From the NCBI GenBank assembly GCA_017520425.1, contig JAFXFO010000009.1, positions 30,270 through 94,269 of the forward strand: 64,000 nucleotides of DNA, written 5' to 3'. The DNA comes from Lachnospiraceae bacterium. Its GTDB lineage: Bacteria; Bacillota; Clostridia; Lachnospirales; Lachnospiraceae. Below the pieces are notes generated by a model. It saw nothing but the letters and a program-made list of their open reading frames with translations. It was not told the DNA's origin and made no database searches. Below are positions 33,000-42,003 of the stretch, piece after piece; positions within the stretch are counted from its first letter, which is position 1, and every line of letters begins with the position of its first letter. Made by a program: the position numbers and the translations under genes.

Positions 33000-34022
33000 T
33001 TAGTACAAGCTTCCTGAATTTACGACAGGCTGAGCATCGTGATTGCCACAGAGAACAACCAGCAGATTGGATACCATTGCCGCCTTTCTTTCTTCATCCA
33101 ATTCTACCACATTCTTCTCGTTCAATCTTTCCAGAGCCATTTCCACCATGCCTACAGCACCATCTACAATCATCTTACGGGCATCAATAATAGCACTTGC
33201 CTGCTGGCGCTGAAGCATAACGGCTGCGATTTCGGTAGCGTATGCCAGATAAGTAATTCTTGCTTCTTCTATCTCCATACCGGCATCAGTTACTCTCTTC
33301 TGGATTTCATCCTTGATACGATTAGCTACTACTTCGCTGGAACCACGCAGGCTGCCTTCATCAGCCACTCCGTCGCCGGTGGTATCTACATTCTGTGCTA
33401 CATCATAAGGGTAAATACGTACGATATCTCTTAAAGCACTGTCACACTGTAAGGACAGATACTCTTTGTAGTTATCTACTGCAAAAACTGCTTTTGCGGT
33501 ATCCACTACTCTCCAGGTAACAGCGATAGCGATTTCAATAGGGTTACCTAAGCAGTCGTTGATTTTCTGCTTGCTGTTGCTTAAGGTCATCAGCTTCAGG
33601 GAAATCTTTTTGCTGAGTGCTTCCGGACTTACCTGTACGGTTCCCTGTGCGGCCGGTATAGAAGTTGCTGTCTTCACATCTCCGCTCTGGCTGAGTCTGG
33701 TTCTGGCTGCAGGGTTTACTGCGGAGCAGAAAGGATTCACCCAATAGAAGCCTTCATCCTTTAAGGTGCCTACATAATTACCAAATAATGTTAAAACCAA
33801 TGCTTCCTGTGGCTTAATGATTTTCAAACCACACCACCAAATCCAGCCAATACAAACATAGAGAACACTGATACCCATACCAATACCGCCAAGGGCAGAG
33901 TTTCCTTCGTCCAAAGCAATACCGGACAGGACAACACCTGCAAAGGCTGCCGCATACAGTAGGATGCTGAGAATCAATACAGCCATTCCGTTTTTCTTTC
34001 CTTTGTAAATTTTTTCGTTCAT
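33000..34022 (-). CDS. SPFH/band-7 domain membrane protein
   Basis: About 340 residues. Two N-terminal membrane segments ([20 protein letters not shown] and [16 protein letters not shown]) precede an SPFH domain ([60 protein letters not shown]) and a helical flotillin-like tail. SPFH proteins form membrane-anchored oligomers that organise proteases or lipid domains. The start 34022 has AAAGGTGG upstream. It forms an operon with the RHH gene. Confidence 0.9.
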   Translation of the reverse strand: MNEKIYKGKKNGMAVLILSILLYAAAFAGVVLSGIALDEGNSALGGIGMGISVLYVCIGWIWWCGLKIIKPQEALVLTLFGNYVGTLKDEGFYWVNPFCSAVNPAARTRLSQSGDVKTATSIPAAQGTVQVSPEALSKKISLKLMTLSNSKQKINDCLGNPIEIAIAVTWRVVDTAKAVFAVDNYKEYLSLQCDSALRDIVRIYPYDVAQNVDTTGDGVADEGSLRGSSEVVANRIKDEIQKRVTDAGMEIEEARITYLAYATEIAAVMLQRQQASAIIDARKMIVDGAVGMVEMALERLNEKNVVELDEERKAAMVSNLLVVLCGNHDAQPVVNSGSLY

Positions 34023-34059
34023 AATCAATTCCACCTTTCCTCATATAGTGATTTTTATC

Positions 34060-34098
34060 TGATATCAAAATGATATCATGTGGATTTCAAAGTGTCAA
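34060..34098 (-). promoter_or_regulatory. SPFH promoter with paired palindromes at the -10
   Basis: On the minus strand TTGACA (34098-34093), 17 bp, TATCAT (34075-34070). Two copies of the palindrome TGATATCA (34060-34067 and 34071-34078) are 11 bp apart centre to centre and cover the -10. The spacing suits cooperative RHH dimers. Confidence 0.7.
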
Positions 34099-34108
34099 TA
34101 GGTTTTCG

Positions 34109-34141
34109 TAAAAAATTACGCCCTGCTTTAAACAGGGCGCA
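34109..34141 (-). terminator. Terminator of the GH27 operon
   Basis: On the minus strand GCGCCCTG, 7-nt loop, CAGGGCGT, then AATTTTTT. It follows the small zinc-ribbon gene. Confidence 0.8.
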
Positions 34142-34168
34142 GAATAGCTAAAATATGTATTAAAAGGA

Positions 34169-34375
34169 TTATCGAAACAATACACAATTGCCGCTTTCTC
34201 TATAATACCGGATGCGTTCCTCCAAAGCACTGCGTTCACAGTGCAGGGCTTCGCTTAAGCAATCCAGGCACAGGAATTCAGAAGCGCTGCGGTCCACCAT
34301 CTTCATATAGATAGCTTTTTCGTCGGAGGTCAGCACGGCGTTACATTTTTTACAATAGGTGTGAAAATCTGTCAT
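34169..34375 (-). CDS. Small zinc-ribbon protein
   Basis: 68 residues with two CxxC pairs (YCKKCNAV near residues 8-11 and FLCLDCL near 35-38) that could hold one zinc, then a charged helix (ERSALEERIRYYRESG). Not recognised further. It overlaps the alpha-galactosidase gene by 4 bp and is the last gene of the operon, so its translation is coupled. Possibly a small regulator or protein-binding adaptor. Confidence 0.7.
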   Translation of the reverse strand: MTDFHTYCKKCNAVLTSDEKAIYMKMVDRSASEFLCLDCLSEALHCERSALEERIRYYRESGNCVLFR

Positions 34376-35538
34376 GATACCACCAGCTTTGCACGAAGTA
34401 CGACGCAGTCACCGGAGGGGACATGGGCAGCGAATCGTTCCTTGAAGATGCCAAGCTCCTTGTGCTCCCAGCAGTCATACATGGATAAGGCAGCACCGGA
34501 AGCAGCGGGGATACCCATATCCCAGAACTGTACCGTCAGTTCGCGGGTATTGTCGCTGAAGTTGAAGAGGCCGATAGCCAAATCTCCATCTGTCAGAGCC
34601 TTTACCAATACAAAAGCATCCTTTTCGTTAAACCAGTTGGGTTCTACCTTGATGCGGTAAGCACCACGTGCTTCAGGGTCCTGGTTAATAGCGATGATGT
34701 CCTTATTCTGCAGGATGTCCTTGGTTACCTGATTGGCATTACGGATATCACAGCCAATCATCAGAGGGGAACCCATCATTGCCCAAAGAGAGAAGTGGCT
34801 CTTGTACTGCGCATCGGTACAACCACCGATTTTACTGCCAATCCAGTCGCTGTTGCTGCCACCGTACATACCCACTACCAGCATATCCATGTCGTTGTGG
34901 CAGTAGTTGCCGGTGAAGGCTTTTTTGTCAATCTGTGAGAGGGCGATGTGGCGGATGGAGTCCCAGTTGTCCTGGATGTCCCCGGTAGAGCGGTAGGAAT
35001 GGCAGCCGGATTCTCGGATCCAGTCGTGCACATTGTCCTCGCCCCAGTTACATGCAGAGAATAAAATCTCTCTGCCGCAGTTCTTCAGAGCCAGGCTCAT
35101 ACGCTTGTATAAAAGCTCACCGTTCATATAGCGGGGCTTAAAGCAATAATCGTATTTTAAGTAATCTACGCCCCACTCCGCAAACTGCTTTGCATCTTGG
35201 AATTCATGCTCGAAGCTTCCCGGATGTCCGGCGCAGGTATGGGTGCCGGCACAGGAGTACATACCGAATTTTAAGTCCTTGCTGTGTACATAGTCCGCTA
35301 CGGCCTTCATACCGTTAGGGAATTTCTTGGGGTCGGGCACCAGATTGCCATGTTCGTCGCGTTCTTTTAAGCTCCAACAGTCATCAATAACCAGATACTC
35401 ATAACCGGCTTTCAGATAGCCGTTTGCTACAAGTGCATCTGCGGTTTCCATAATGAGTTTCTCGCTGATATCCCAGGTAAAGGTGTTCCAGGAGTTCCAG
35501 CCTAAAGCGGGGGTGTAACCTAAAGTAATATGATTCAT
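34372..35538 (-). CDS. GH27 alpha-galactosidase
   Basis: 388 residues, intracellular (no signal peptide). GH27 features: PALGWNSWNTF at the N-terminus, VIDDCW, FGMYSCAGTHTC, nucleophile Asp in YLKYDYC and acid/base Asp in STGDIQDNWDSI. The C-terminal beta domain begins near residue 310. It would release alpha-galactose from raffinose-type sugars or galactomannan, feeding galactokinase encoded at 17401-18564. It follows a second GH27 gene by 13 bp. Confidence 0.92.
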   Translation of the reverse strand: MNHITLGYTPALGWNSWNTFTWDISEKLIMETADALVANGYLKAGYEYLVIDDCWSLKERDEHGNLVPDPKKFPNGMKAVADYVHSKDLKFGMYSCAGTHTCAGHPGSFEHEFQDAKQFAEWGVDYLKYDYCFKPRYMNGELLYKRMSLALKNCGREILFSACNWGEDNVHDWIRESGCHSYRSTGDIQDNWDSIRHIALSQIDKKAFTGNYCHNDMDMLVVGMYGGSNSDWIGSKIGGCTDAQYKSHFSLWAMMGSPLMIGCDIRNANQVTKDILQNKDIIAINQDPEARGAYRIKVEPNWFNEKDAFVLVKALTDGDLAIGLFNFSDNTRELTVQFWDMGIPAASGAALSMYDCWEHKELGIFKERFAAHVPSGDCVVLRAKLVVS

Positions 35539-35551
35539 GATATTCTCTCCT

Positions 35552-36820
35552 TTATAACAATTTGCTATTTGTCTGTATCAGTAATACGCCGTGTGTCGGG
35601 ATGGTGAAAGTATCGGTGAGGTCCATATACTCTCCTGTCCAAAGGTCGGTAGCCGTATCGCCCACCATCTGCATATAGTCTGCGGGGCAGATGTCCAAAG
35701 ACTTTTCAGAAATATTGAAGATGGCCAGGTTGGTGTTCTCTGTTGAAAGTTGTGTGCTTCTCCAAAGAATGGTTTCCTCGTCACGCAGATATTCCTTAGC
35801 ATCCTTGGTTGTGCTCATCAAATCAAGTACCTTTTGATTGGTAAGAATACTTAAGGTCCAATCATCCAATTTAGGCAGTTCAGCACCCAGCATCAGGGGG
35901 GAGCTTACCATACACCATAGGGTCATCATGGTCAGCTGTTCGTCCTTGGTAAAGCGGGTCAGACGTTCGTGGTTAAATCCCTTACCGATGGTACCTACGG
36001 GAAGCATATCGCAGTCCGGATAGCCGCTGGGCTTGGCCTGACCTTCCCAGGTTTTACAACGGTCAAACATATCACGAAGCAAATGCCAGGAGTCCCAGAA
36101 ATCATCGGTGATACGCCACATGGTAGCATTTTCATGATAAAAGGAAGCTTCTTCCGGAATCGCAGGACCCGGGGAAAGGCTGAGTAGAATTTCCCGGCCG
36201 CACTTTTTGATAGCCTTGTGAAGCATGGCAATTTCTTCTTTGGAAGACCGGGCATCCATACGGCAGATATCGTCGCATTTGATAAAGTCCACGCCCCACT
36301 CTGCATATAGTTCCATCAGGGAATCATAATATAGCTGTGACTCGGGCTTGTGCGGATATACACCATACATATCCGGATTCCAGTAGCAGATGGAGTAAGG
36401 GTTGGCGATTTCGCTGGCCGGCAAATCCGTACCCTTGATAGCCGCATGGGTATGTGCGGCAATTCGCGGTACACCACGCATAATGTGGATGCCGAACTTT
36501 AAGCCTAAGCTATGTACATAATCTGCCAAGGGTTTGAATCCTTTGCCGTCCACGCAGGAGGGGAAACGCTCCGGACAGGGCAGTAATCTGGAGTATTCAT
36601 CCATCTCCACCTCTCCGAAGGGGATATACTGGTGCTCATCACGTCTTGTGGCGGCACCGTAAGAGTACCATTCAATATCTACTACCACATATTCCCAGCC
36701 GTAAGTCTTCAAATATTTAGCCATGTAGTCTGCATTGGCCTTTACATCAGCTTCTGTGACAGCTGTGTCATAATAATCGTAACTGTTCCACCCCATGGGG
36801 GGATTCATCTTATTATTCAT
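35552..36820 (-). CDS. GH27-type glycosidase, divergent
   Basis: About 422 residues. Opens MNPPMGWNSYDYYDTAVTEAD, with VVVDIEWY, a long inserted loop, FGIHIMRGVPR, nucleophile candidate Asp in DFIKCDDICRMD and acid/base region RITDDFWDSW. It is related to the neighbouring alpha-galactosidase but clearly divergent, closer to GH27 members of other specificity (for example beta-L-arabinopyranosidase or isomaltodextranase types). No signal peptide. The start 36820 has GGAGG 7 bases upstream. First gene of the operon. Confidence 0.85.
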   Translation of the reverse strand: MNNKMNPPMGWNSYDYYDTAVTEADVKANADYMAKYLKTYGWEYVVVDIEWYSYGAATRRDEHQYIPFGEVEMDEYSRLLPCPERFPSCVDGKGFKPLADYVHSLGLKFGIHIMRGVPRIAAHTHAAIKGTDLPASEIANPYSICYWNPDMYGVYPHKPESQLYYDSLMELYAEWGVDFIKCDDICRMDARSSKEEIAMLHKAIKKCGREILLSLSPGPAIPEEASFYHENATMWRITDDFWDSWHLLRDMFDRCKTWEGQAKPSGYPDCDMLPVGTIGKGFNHERLTRFTKDEQLTMMTLWCMVSSPLMLGAELPKLDDWTLSILTNQKVLDLMSTTKDAKEYLRDEETILWRSTQLSTENTNLAIFNISEKSLDICPADYMQMVGDTATDLWTGEYMDLTDTFTIPTHGVLLIQTNSKLL

Positions 36821-36875
36821 AGCATTTACCTCCGATATGTGGGATGTGTGCATTCTGCTACACATTTCCAATTGT

Positions 36876-36935
36876 ATTATACCTGATAACTCCTCTGACT
36901 GCATATAGAAAAATGTAGTTTTGACATGGAAAAAT
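36876..36935 (-). promoter_or_regulatory. GH27 operon promoter with AraC-type direct repeats
   Basis: -10 TATAAT at 36881-36876 (minus strand). The -35 is poor, but two direct repeats, ATAGAAAAATG (36904-36914) and ATGGAAAAATG (36925-36935), lie 21 bp apart with the nearer one touching the -35. This is the usual layout of an AraC-family activator site. Confidence 0.65.
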
Positions 36936-37002
36936 GCGTGATTTCAATACTGATAAGTACAGAAAACACGCATTTGATTGTTGATATGGTATGGTGAAAA
37001 GC

Positions 37003-37617
37003 TTACAAAGACGGATATGTCTCCTGTAACTTCCTTAATATGATTTTGCCGGAAGTGCCGGTGAGCTTTTCGGCAGCGGAAATCAATTCGGGAATACGCT
37101 CAGAAAGTCCCGACTGACTATAAATCTCTGCCAGCAACAGATAGGTGGCGGTAATATCACTGTGGACGGATACGGCATATTCCAAAATCGTTTTGGCATT
37201 GTCCATATCGCCCAGCTCATACAGCCTGTCAGCCCATTTTTGCAAGGTGGTAATCAGGGAAGTATAGTTCTGGTCATACTCCGTGAGTACGGTGATATTG
37301 GCGGTGCCGTAGGCCAGCTTCAAATCCGTATTGGTGATTCCCGTAAGGTTTACTATTTTGCTGTCCTTTAAAATGGTTAAGGTGTCCAAACATTCCTGCA
37401 CCACAGTGTCATCCCTGTGGACCTCTGCGGGAAGCTGTTCCAAGGGAAGAAAGATATATTCCAAATCATCCATGGGCTTCTTGCGAACACTGTTAGCGGC
37501 ACGTTCCCGTTGCCAGAAAGACTGCTCCTGTTCGTTCATGGTTTTGGTATTCTTTTTTAAGGCTCTGCCAAGTACTAGCAAAAAGAGGAATAGGGTTGCC
37601 AAAAAGGGAATTTTCAT
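37003..37617 (-). CDS. Membrane-anchored TPR-like protein of unknown function
   Basis: 204 residues: one N-terminal membrane anchor (IPFLATLFLFLLVLGRAL) and a helical domain. The last about 80 residues have TPR spacing (DRLYELGDMDNAKTILEYAV, ATYLLLAEIYSQSGLSERIP). No catalytic motif. It is divergent from the small membrane protein and VanW genes, sharing a short intergenic region. It may scaffold an envelope complex. Confidence 0.7.
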   Translation of the reverse strand: MKIPFLATLFLFLLVLGRALKKNTKTMNEQEQSFWQRERAANSVRKKPMDDLEYIFLPLEQLPAEVHRDDTVVQECLDTLTILKDSKIVNLTGITNTDLKLAYGTANITVLTEYDQNYTSLITTLQKWADRLYELGDMDNAKTILEYAVSVHSDITATYLLLAEIYSQSGLSERIPELISAAEKLTGTSGKIILRKLQETYPSL

Positions 37618-37682
37618 ATATAATATCCTTTCAGAATATTTTATTTAACAGGTACTTTAAACGGTGCCAAAGGGAGGTAATG

Positions 37683-37790
37683 ATGTTTAATTTTCATAGT
37701 AAAAAATCAAAAAGAATTGTCTCTATCATCATTATATTGTTTTTAGTATTAGCTATGGCTATTCCAAGTTTATCATATTTGGGAGTATAG
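37683..37790 (+). CDS. Small single-pass membrane protein
   Basis: 35 residues: MFNFHSKKSKR, a hydrophobic helix (IVSIIIILFLVLAMAIPSLS) and YLGV. GGGAGG lies 5 bases before ATG 37683 (an ATG at 37680 is too close). The positive-inside N-terminus indicates a C-terminus outside. It lies just before the vanW-like gene and is probably in the same transcript. The good ribosome site and clean topology make it a likely real small gene. Confidence 0.65.
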   Translation: MFNFHSKKSKRIVSIIIILFLVLAMAIPSLSYLGV

Positions 37791-37822
37791 TTCAAGGAAT
37801 GGAACCGGAGCAAGGAGTGTAT

Positions 37823-39274
37823 ATGAAGAGATTAATACATAAATGTGCAATGCTGCTGTTTGGTGGTATGCTCATGTTTGGCTGCGGTATGACTGCAGAA
37901 GCGGCAAACATGCCCATTAAACAGGGTATTTTCATAGGGAGCGTGGATGTTGGTGGTATGACACCGGCGGAAGCGGAAACAGCAGTGCAGGAATATGTAG
38001 ACGGTTTAAGTGAGAGAACCATTACATTAAAAGCGGCTAATGGCTCAGAAATAAAAGTGACTGCAGAGGATATTGGTATCAAGTGGACCAACCCGGAGAT
38101 TATCAAAGAGGCAGCTGAGATCGGTCAGCATGGCAATGTAATTGTCCGCTATAAAATGATGAAGGACTTGCAGCATGATAATGTCCGCTATGATTTAGAG
38201 CTGAGCTATGATATAAATGCTATTAACAATATCCTGCAGGAGCAGTGTGCGGTATTTGATTCAGATGCGGTGGATGCTGCCCTTTCCAGAGAAGACGGGG
38301 CCTTCAAAGTACAGGAAGGAAAAAGCGGTTTTCATCTGGATGTGGAGAAGTCCATTGATGTAGTTAATGATTTTATGCTGGAGGAGTGGGACTACTCTGA
38401 CACAGCCATAGAGCTTGCCATAAATGAAGAATTACCTCAGGGGAATGCCCAGGAGCTTTCCCGGGTACAGGATGTACTGGGTACCTTTACCACATCCTTT
38501 TCTTCATCCAATAAGTCAAGAAGCGCTAATGTAACCAATGGTTGTAGATTAATTAATGGAATTACCTTGTATCCCGGTGAGGAGTTTTCTACCCTGGAGG
38601 CAATCACTCCGTTTACGGAAGCCAACGGATACTATATGGCAGCTTCTTATCTGAACGGTAAAGTCGTGGATAGCTTGGGAGGCGGTATTTGTCAGGTGTC
38701 TACCACCTTGTATAATGCAGTGCTTTTGGCAGAGCTGGACGTGACTCAGCGTTACAATCACTCTATGATTGTGGCATATGTGGATGCTTCTGCAGACGCA
38801 GCGATTGCAGAGTCCGCAGGTAAGGACTTTAAATTTGTAAACAATACAGATGCCCCCATTTACGTGGAAGGTACTATAAAGAATAAAAAGATTACCGTAA
38901 CGATTTACGGTAAGGAGACCAGGGATGCTAACCGTGAGGTGCGTTATGAAAGTGAGATTATCAGTAAAACGCCTCCCGGACCTGATGTGATTTATGTGGA
39001 TGCAGGTCAGCCCATCGGATATATTGTGAAGGAGAGTGCACATATCGGTTACAAGGCGAAGCTTTGGAAGGTGGTAAAGGAGAATGGTACTGTAGTAGAA
39101 CGTACCTTGGTTAACACCAGTACTTATAAGATGACTCCCAGATATGCTACTGTAGGTGTAGCTACCGCAGACCCCAATGCATACAATGAAATCATGGCAG
39201 CAATCGGTACTTCCAATATTGACCATGTACAGAATGTGATTGCAATCCTGACAGCACCGCCGGTACCCCAATAA
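37823..39274 (+). CDS. VanW-family exported protein
   Basis: About 483 residues. Signal peptide (KRLIHKCAMLLFGGMLMFGC, then AEAANM); peptidoglycan-binding-4-like region with IFIGSVDVGGMTPAEAETAV (residues about 37-200); and a VanW domain from about 215 to 370 (LINGITLYPGEEFS, GGGICQVSTTLYNAVLLAEL, YVDASADAAI). Function of VanW is unknown although it occurs in some vancomycin-resistance clusters. AAGGAG 7 bases before 37823. No other van gene is present, so resistance is not implied. Confidence 0.9.
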   Translation: MKRLIHKCAMLLFGGMLMFGCGMTAEAANMPIKQGIFIGSVDVGGMTPAEAETAVQEYVDGLSERTITLKAANGSEIKVTAEDIGIKWTNPEIIKEAAEIGQHGNVIVRYKMMKDLQHDNVRYDLELSYDINAINNILQEQCAVFDSDAVDAALSREDGAFKVQEGKSGFHLDVEKSIDVVNDFMLEEWDYSDTAIELAINEELPQGNAQELSRVQDVLGTFTTSFSSSNKSRSANVTNGCRLINGITLYPGEEFSTLEAITPFTEANGYYMAASYLNGKVVDSLGGGICQVSTTLYNAVLLAELDVTQRYNHSMIVAYVDASADAAIAESAGKDFKFVNNTDAPIYVEGTIKNKKITVTIYGKETRDANREVRYESEIISKTPPGPDVIYVDAGQPIGYIVKESAHIGYKAKLWKVVKENGTVVERTLVNTSTYKMTPRYATVGVATADPNAYNEIMAAIGTSNIDHVQNVIAILTAPPVPQ

Positions 39275-39351
39275 GCCGGTAGCTGTAATACGCAGGATTT
39301 TGGAAATCTCTGCGACAGTTTAGAAGTTAGTAAAACAAGGCAGGAAAGATT

Positions 39352-40332
39352 ATGAGACCAGGAAAGCTCTCAGACAGTATCCTTAAAAGAACTGTCCTTA
39401 AGCAGATAAAGAAAAACAGAAAAGAAGTTTTATGTGGCGCAGGTATAGGGGAAGACTGCGCCATTTTTGCGTGCGAGGGGAGTAATTTGGTTAGTGCGGT
39501 AGGTACTTATGCAGTGCCGGACCGTCAGGATATGATTCGTGCCATTTACAAAGAAATGAATAATCTGGCCACGGCAGGAGCGGAAGGTTTTGCGGTGATG
39601 CTGGCCATTACCTTGCCGGAGCGAGCAAGTGAAGAGAAGTTAAAAAAGCTCATGGACGGTGCCGCCCAGGCAGCCAGAGAGCTGAAGATACAGATTGCCG
39701 GAGGCCACACTACCGTAAGCAAGCATGTCAGCGAAAAGTTAGTGACGGTCACAGCTTATGGAAAGGTATCGCCAGATAAAGCGTATACTACAAAGGGTGC
39801 CAAGCCCGGGCAGGATATCGTGATTACCAAGTGGATTGGTCTGGAAGGTACTGCTATCTTGGCCAATAAGAAAAGGGAAGATTTACTGACCAGATATCCT
39901 GAGTATCTGGTGGAGGAAGCAGCCTCCTTTGACAAGTATCTGTCCATCATCCCGGAGGCCGCCACCGCCGTGAAGTCCGGCGTTTGCGTAATGCATGATG
40001 CTTCTGAGGGTGGTATACTGGCCACACTTTGGGAGCTGGCAGAAAGCTCAGGCGTTGGACTGCAAATTGATATGAAGAAGTTGCCCATCCGGCAGGAGAC
40101 GGTGGAGGTTTGCGAGTTTTGTGATGTGAATCCTTACGAACTCCTAAGCGGAGGTTGTCTGGTGATGACCGCAGAGGACGGCAACAGTCTGGTACTTGCA
40201 CTGCAGGAGCAGGGAATACCGGCAGTGGTAGTGGGAAAGATTACCGATAGTAATGACAGATTGATTTTTAACGGAGAAGAGAAGCGGTTTCTGGATAAAC
40301 CGGCCGCGGATGAGATCTATAAGTTTATTTAG
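39352..40332 (+). CDS. AIR synthase-related protein (HypE/ThiL-like fold)
   Basis: 326 residues. AGIGEDCAIF, the mid-domain GAKPGQDIVITKWIG and the C-terminal MHDASEGGILATLWELAESS are signatures of the PurM/HypE/ThiL ATP-binding superfamily. No hyp or thi genes are nearby, so the substrate is open. It ends 13 bp before the Lrp-type regulator and heads a compact operon with the aminotransferase and TrmL. Confidence 0.85.
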   Translation: MRPGKLSDSILKRTVLKQIKKNRKEVLCGAGIGEDCAIFACEGSNLVSAVGTYAVPDRQDMIRAIYKEMNNLATAGAEGFAVMLAITLPERASEEKLKKLMDGAAQAARELKIQIAGGHTTVSKHVSEKLVTVTAYGKVSPDKAYTTKGAKPGQDIVITKWIGLEGTAILANKKREDLLTRYPEYLVEEAASFDKYLSIIPEAATAVKSGVCVMHDASEGGILATLWELAESSGVGLQIDMKKLPIRQETVEVCEFCDVNPYELLSGGCLVMTAEDGNSLVLALQEQGIPAVVVGKITDSNDRLIFNGEEKRFLDKPAADEIYKFI

Positions 40333-40345
40333 GAGGTATAGAACC

Positions 40346-40828
40346 ATGAGAGAGCAGTTATTAAAGATTATTGAAAAGAACAGCCGTATTGATTTGAAGG
40401 AGCTGGCCGTTCTTTTGGGTGTAGAGGAAATAGATGTGGTAAACGAAATGGCAGCCATGGAAGCAGATGGTACCATTTGTGGTTATCATACTCTGATTAA
40501 CTGGGAGAATACCAGTATTGAAACCGTATCCGCATTGATTGAAGTACGAGTAACTCCTCAGAGAGGACAGGGCTTTGACCATATTGCAGAGCGTATTTAC
40601 AACTATCCTGAGGTAAATGCACTTTACCTGATTTCAGGAGGTTACGATTTATTGATTTCCCTGGAAGGAAAGACTCTGAAGGAGATTTCCATGTTTGTAT
40701 CCGAGAAGCTGGCACCCCTTGACAGTGTATTAAGTACCGCCACCCACTTCATCCTGAAGAAATACAAGGACCACGGTACCGTACTGGACAAGAAAAAGAG
40801 CGACGAAAGAGAGATGATTATCCTATGA
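40346..40828 (+). CDS. Lrp/AsnC-family regulator
   Basis: 160 residues: N-terminal HTH (LLKIIEKNSRIDLKELAVLL) and C-terminal RAM ligand domain (VSALIEVRVTPQRGQGFDHI, VNALYLISGGYDLLISLEGK). The start 40346 has AGGAGGT upstream. It overlaps the aminotransferase gene by 4 bp; Lrp proteins paired this way usually sense the amino acid handled by the neighbouring enzyme. Confidence 0.9.
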   Translation: MREQLLKIIEKNSRIDLKELAVLLGVEEIDVVNEMAAMEADGTICGYHTLINWENTSIETVSALIEVRVTPQRGQGFDHIAERIYNYPEVNALYLISGGYDLLISLEGKTLKEISMFVSEKLAPLDSVLSTATHFILKKYKDHGTVLDKKKSDEREMIIL

Positions 40829-42003
40829 GAAACCCATTAGCAGACAAAGTTGTTGAAATAAAGCCCTCCGGCATTCGTAAATTTTTCGACCTGGTAAGTG
40901 AAATGACCGACAAGGATGTAGTTTCACTGGGCGTGGGCGAGCCGGATTTTGATACTCCCTGGCATATTCGCGAGGAGGGTATCTACTCCCTGGAGAAGGG
41001 ACGTACCAGCTATACCTCCAATGCAGGTATGAAGGAATTAAAGCAGGAGATTTGCAATTACATAAACAGAAAGCAGGGTGTGACCTATAATGCAGCCAAT
41101 GAAGTGCTGGTAACCGTAGGCGGTTCCGAGGCGATTGATGTGGCGCTTCGTGCCATGTTAAATCCCGGGGAGGAGGTACTCATTCCCCAGCCCTGTTATG
41201 TTTCTTACGACCCCTGTACCGTATTGGCAGGTGGTGTACCTGTGGCTATTAACTTAAAGGCAGAGAATGAGTTCCGCCTTACCGCACAGGAGTTGCGTGA
41301 CGCCATAACCGACAAGACCAAGGTATTGATTCTGGCATTCCCGAACAATCCCACCGGTGCCATTATGGAAAAAAAGGATTTGGAAGCCATTGCAGAAGTG
41401 ATTATCGAGAAAGATATTTTCGTAATTTCCGATGAAATATACTCTGAGTTGTCTTACGCAGAGGACCATGTATCCATCATTACCCTGCCGGGTATGAGAG
41501 AGCGTACCATTATGATTAACGGTTTCTCCAAGGCATATTCCATGACCGGTTGGAGACTGGGTTATGCATGCGGACCGGCAAATATTATCACCCAGATGAC
41601 CAAGATTCATCAGTTTGCCATTATGTGTGCGCCTACCACCAGCCAGTATGCAGCTATTGAAGCACTGAAGAACGGGGATGCTGACGTGGCTGAAATGCGT
41701 GATGTTTATAACCAGAGAAGACGTTATTTGCTTCATGCCTTTAAGGAGATGGGGCTTGACTGCTTCGAGCCCTTCGGTGCATTCTATGTATTCCCCTGTA
41801 TCAAGGAATTCGGCATGACCAGTGATGAGTTTGCCATGAAGTTTTTGGAAACAGAAAAGGTAGCAGTAGTACCCGGTACCGCCTTTGGTGACTGCGGAGA
41901 AGGCTTTTTGCGTATTTCTTATGCATACTCTTTGGAGAATCTGAAGAAGGCTATGGAAAGACTGGAGCGGTTTGTAAAGAAGTTACGTGAGGAACAGAAA
42001 TAA
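40825..42003 (+). CDS. Class I/II PLP aminotransferase
   Basis: 392 residues of fold-type I. Seen: SLGVGEPDFDTP (N-terminal substrate loop), NEVLVTVGGSEAIDVALRAM, FPNNPTGA, DEIYSELSY, and the PLP lysine in INGFSKAYSMTGWRLGY; C-terminal FLRISYAYS. It resembles aspartate/aromatic/alanine aminotransferases of the PatA type. Exact substrate not set. Coupled upstream to an Lrp regulator and overlapping trmL by 1 bp. Confidence 0.92.
   Translation: MRNPLADKVVEIKPSGIRKFFDLVSEMTDKDVVSLGVGEPDFDTPWHIREEGIYSLEKGRTSYTSNAGMKELKQEICNYINRKQGVTYNAANEVLVTVGGSEAIDVALRAMLNPGEEVLIPQPCYVSYDPCTVLAGGVPVAINLKAENEFRLTAQELRDAITDKTKVLILAFPNNPTGAIMEKKDLEAIAEVIIEKDIFVISDEIYSELSYAEDHVSIITLPGMRERTIMINGFSKAYSMTGWRLGYACGPANIITQMTKIHQFAIMCAPTTSQYAAIEALKNGDADVAEMRDVYNQRRRYLLHAFKEMGLDCFEPFGAFYVFPCIKEFGMTSDEFAMKFLETEKVAVVPGTAFGDCGEGFLRISYAYSLENLKKAMERLERFVKKLREEQK

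Noticed and set aside
38549-39271. 240-codon minus-strand frame
   Set aside because: Antisense of the VanW domain; the Cys/His-rich translation shows no family features.
37823-39274. Vancomycin-resistance cluster
   Set aside because: VanW alone; no ligase, dehydrogenase or dipeptidase genes.
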